Below are positions 63,138-64,000 of a stretch of DNA of 64,000 nt, piece by piece (position 1 is the first letter of the stretch; each line of letters opens with the position of its first letter). The stretch is from NCBI RefSeq assembly GCF_004115975.1, contig NZ_SDDZ01000001.1:1-64000 (forward strand), given 5' to 3'. The position numbers and the translations under genes are program-made. The stretch is from Gelidibacter gilvus. Lineage in GTDB: Bacteria > Bacteroidota > Bacteroidia > Flavobacteriales > Flavobacteriaceae. The notes beneath the pieces are model-generated. The model was given only the letters and a program-made list of their open reading frames with translations, made no database searches and had not been told where the DNA came from.

Positions 63138-63178
63138 ATAAAAAGAAAATTCCTGTTAGAATTGATCTTAACAGGAAT
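63138..63178 (-). terminator. Terminator after greA
   Basis: On the minus strand ATTCCTGTTA / TAACAGGAAT with a 10-nt loop, followed by TTTTCTTTTTAT. Confidence 0.75.
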
Positions 63179-63213
63179 GTTGAGTTTTTTAATTAAAAAG
63201 AAAAACCAATAGA

Positions 63214-63233
63214 TTCCTGCCTACGCAGGAATG
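63214..63233. repeat. Palindrome ATTCCTGC-CTAC-GCAGGAAT
   Basis: Perfect 8-bp arms with a CTAC loop just past the greA stop. It differs by one central base from the perfect palindrome at 22183-22200, so both belong to one interspersed family. Confidence 0.7.
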
Positions 63234-63236
63234 AGG

Positions 63237-63710
63237 TTATCTGGAAATTTCAAGGATGTCAAATTTCAAAGTACCGTTGGGCACTTGAATATCTGCGACT
63301 TCTCCTACCGTCTTGCCTAAAAGTCCTTTTCCTATCGGGGAGTTCACTGAAATTTTACCCGAAGCCAAATCAGCTTCACCATCAGCCACCAAAGTATAGG
63401 TCACTTCCATACCATTGGTTTGGTTTTTTATTTTCACTTTAGAAAGCACCAATACTTTGGAACTATCCAACTGTGATTCGTCAATCAAACGAGCATTGGA
63501 TAAGGTTTCCTCCAATTTGGAGATCTTCATTTCCAACATGCCTTGTGCCTCTTTGGCTGCATCATATTCGGCGTTCTCGCTCAAATCACCCTTATCTCTC
63601 GCCTCACCAATCGCTCGTGAAGCGTTTGGTCGCTCAACGTCTTTTAATTGACTGAGTTCTTCCCTTAGCTTCTTTAGACCTTCTGGGGTATAATAAGATA
63701 CTTTACTCAT
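63237..63710 (-). CDS. greA: Transcription elongation factor GreA
   Basis: 157 residues from ATG 63710 (MSKVSYYTPEGLKKLREEL), the family start; the longer frame to 63767 is not conserved. The coiled coil holds ARDKGDLSENAEYDAAKEAQG with the acidic tip that stimulates RNA polymerase to cut backtracked RNA. The C-terminal domain ends LLGKTVGEVADIQVPNGTLKFDILEI. A TATATTTG box (complement of 63798-63805) may be its promoter. Confidence 0.96.
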   Translation of the reverse strand: MSKVSYYTPEGLKKLREELSQLKDVERPNASRAIGEARDKGDLSENAEYDAAKEAQGMLEMKISKLEETLSNARLIDESQLDSSKVLVLSKVKIKNQTNGMEVTYTLVADGEADLASGKISVNSPIGKGLLGKTVGEVADIQVPNGTLKFDILEISR

Positions 63711-63862
63711 AATTCTTCGTTTTACTGTATATAAAATATGCTGAAACCCCGTTGTGGAGAACAGCATAAAAAAATCTCGCTAGCACGAGATATCAAACAA
63801 ATATACAAAATATTTACGTCAACTTTGAGATTGTTGTAAATTGCGTTACAATTATATATTTG

Positions 63863-64000
63863 ATGAAACAGTTTTTTTTATTTGTTGGTCTTATTCTTTT
63901 AACAGCTTGTAGTAGAAACAATAGTGATGAGAATTGCAGATTCTTGGTCAATGCTGCTGTGAACGTCACTGTCAACATGAATTTACCACAGTACAACCAA
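63863..64000 (+). CDS. Lipoprotein (partial, runs off right edge)
   Basis: 46 codons visible. The signal MKQFFLFVGLILLTAC has a clear lipobox (LTAC, Cys16), and the mature start is CSRNNSDENCRFLVNAAVNV. Divergent from greA. A TATATTTG box abuts the ATG directly (63855-63862), which cannot serve this start unless transcription begins inside the gene. Family unknown. Confidence 0.75.
   Translation, partial: MKQFFLFVGLILLTACSRNNSDENCRFLVNAAVNVTVNMNLPQYNQ

Overview
The window is a 64 kb piece of a flavobacterial chromosome (Bacteroidota, most likely Flavobacteriaceae). The evidence is consistent: low-GC DNA, no usable Shine-Dalgarno signals, promoters of the TTG/TTTG ... TAnnTTTG type, type IX secretion (T9SS) sorting domains, lipoproteins of DUF4296/DUF6252 type, and family-typical proteins such as DUF4271, DUF3098, DUF3127, an exonuclease-fused DnaE and ribosomal protein S16 with a long acidic/alanine tail.

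Layout. 1-9,669: two tandem giant secreted multidomain proteins on the minus strand; the first runs off the left edge. 10,526-17,557: tRNA-Asp, a DUF58 protein, ClpP, thioredoxin and DnaE. 18,236-22,180: a lipoprotein, rpsP, rimM, a tRNA m6A methyltransferase and glutaryl-CoA dehydrogenase. 22,370-25,469: a redox and Fe-S block (2Fe-2S ferredoxin, ferredoxin-NADP reductase, Nfu, Mrp). 25,744-30,481: alkyltransferase-like protein, LysE exporter, TrmB, a glycosyltransferase and a PhoBR-like two-component pair. 30,698-35,545: a tiny T9SS protein, a LuxE-like protein, three GT2 glycosyltransferases and a 52-residue membrane protein. 35,652-48,863: tyrS, an epimerase, a DUF4296 lipoprotein, dihydroorotase, a dolichol-phosphate-mannose-synthase-like GT2, DUF4271, hemD, pckA, DUF423, saccharopine dehydrogenase with an Lrp regulator, a BI-1 protein and a zinc peptidase. 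49,073-57,104: leuS, then ftsX-DUF3098-uppP-truB and two envelope proteins. 57,210-64,000: a thioredoxin-like protein, tag, aat, DUF3127, a flavin reductase, a histidine kinase, a zinc-ribbon protein, a HIT protein, greA and the start of a lipoprotein.

Most of the content is ordinary flavobacterial core genome. The unusual part is a layer of small palindromic elements. leuS carries an in-frame insertion of about 146 codons. It encodes an apparently intact DUF559 (Vsr-like, PD-(D/E)XK) nuclease domain and is bounded by inverted copies of a CCTAACC-plus-hairpin repeat. The same repeat occurs as an ORF-less inverted pair between the DUF58 gene and clpP, as a single copy translated inside the 3' part of leuS, and as a single copy beside a decayed four-helix-bundle gene after rimM. 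Together these suggest repeat-bounded (REPIN-like) cassettes with exchangeable small cargo genes that can invade even an essential aminoacyl-tRNA synthetase without breaking its frame. A second structured repeat family (two copies, opposite strands), several perfect palindromes and heptamer arrays occupy other intergenic spaces.
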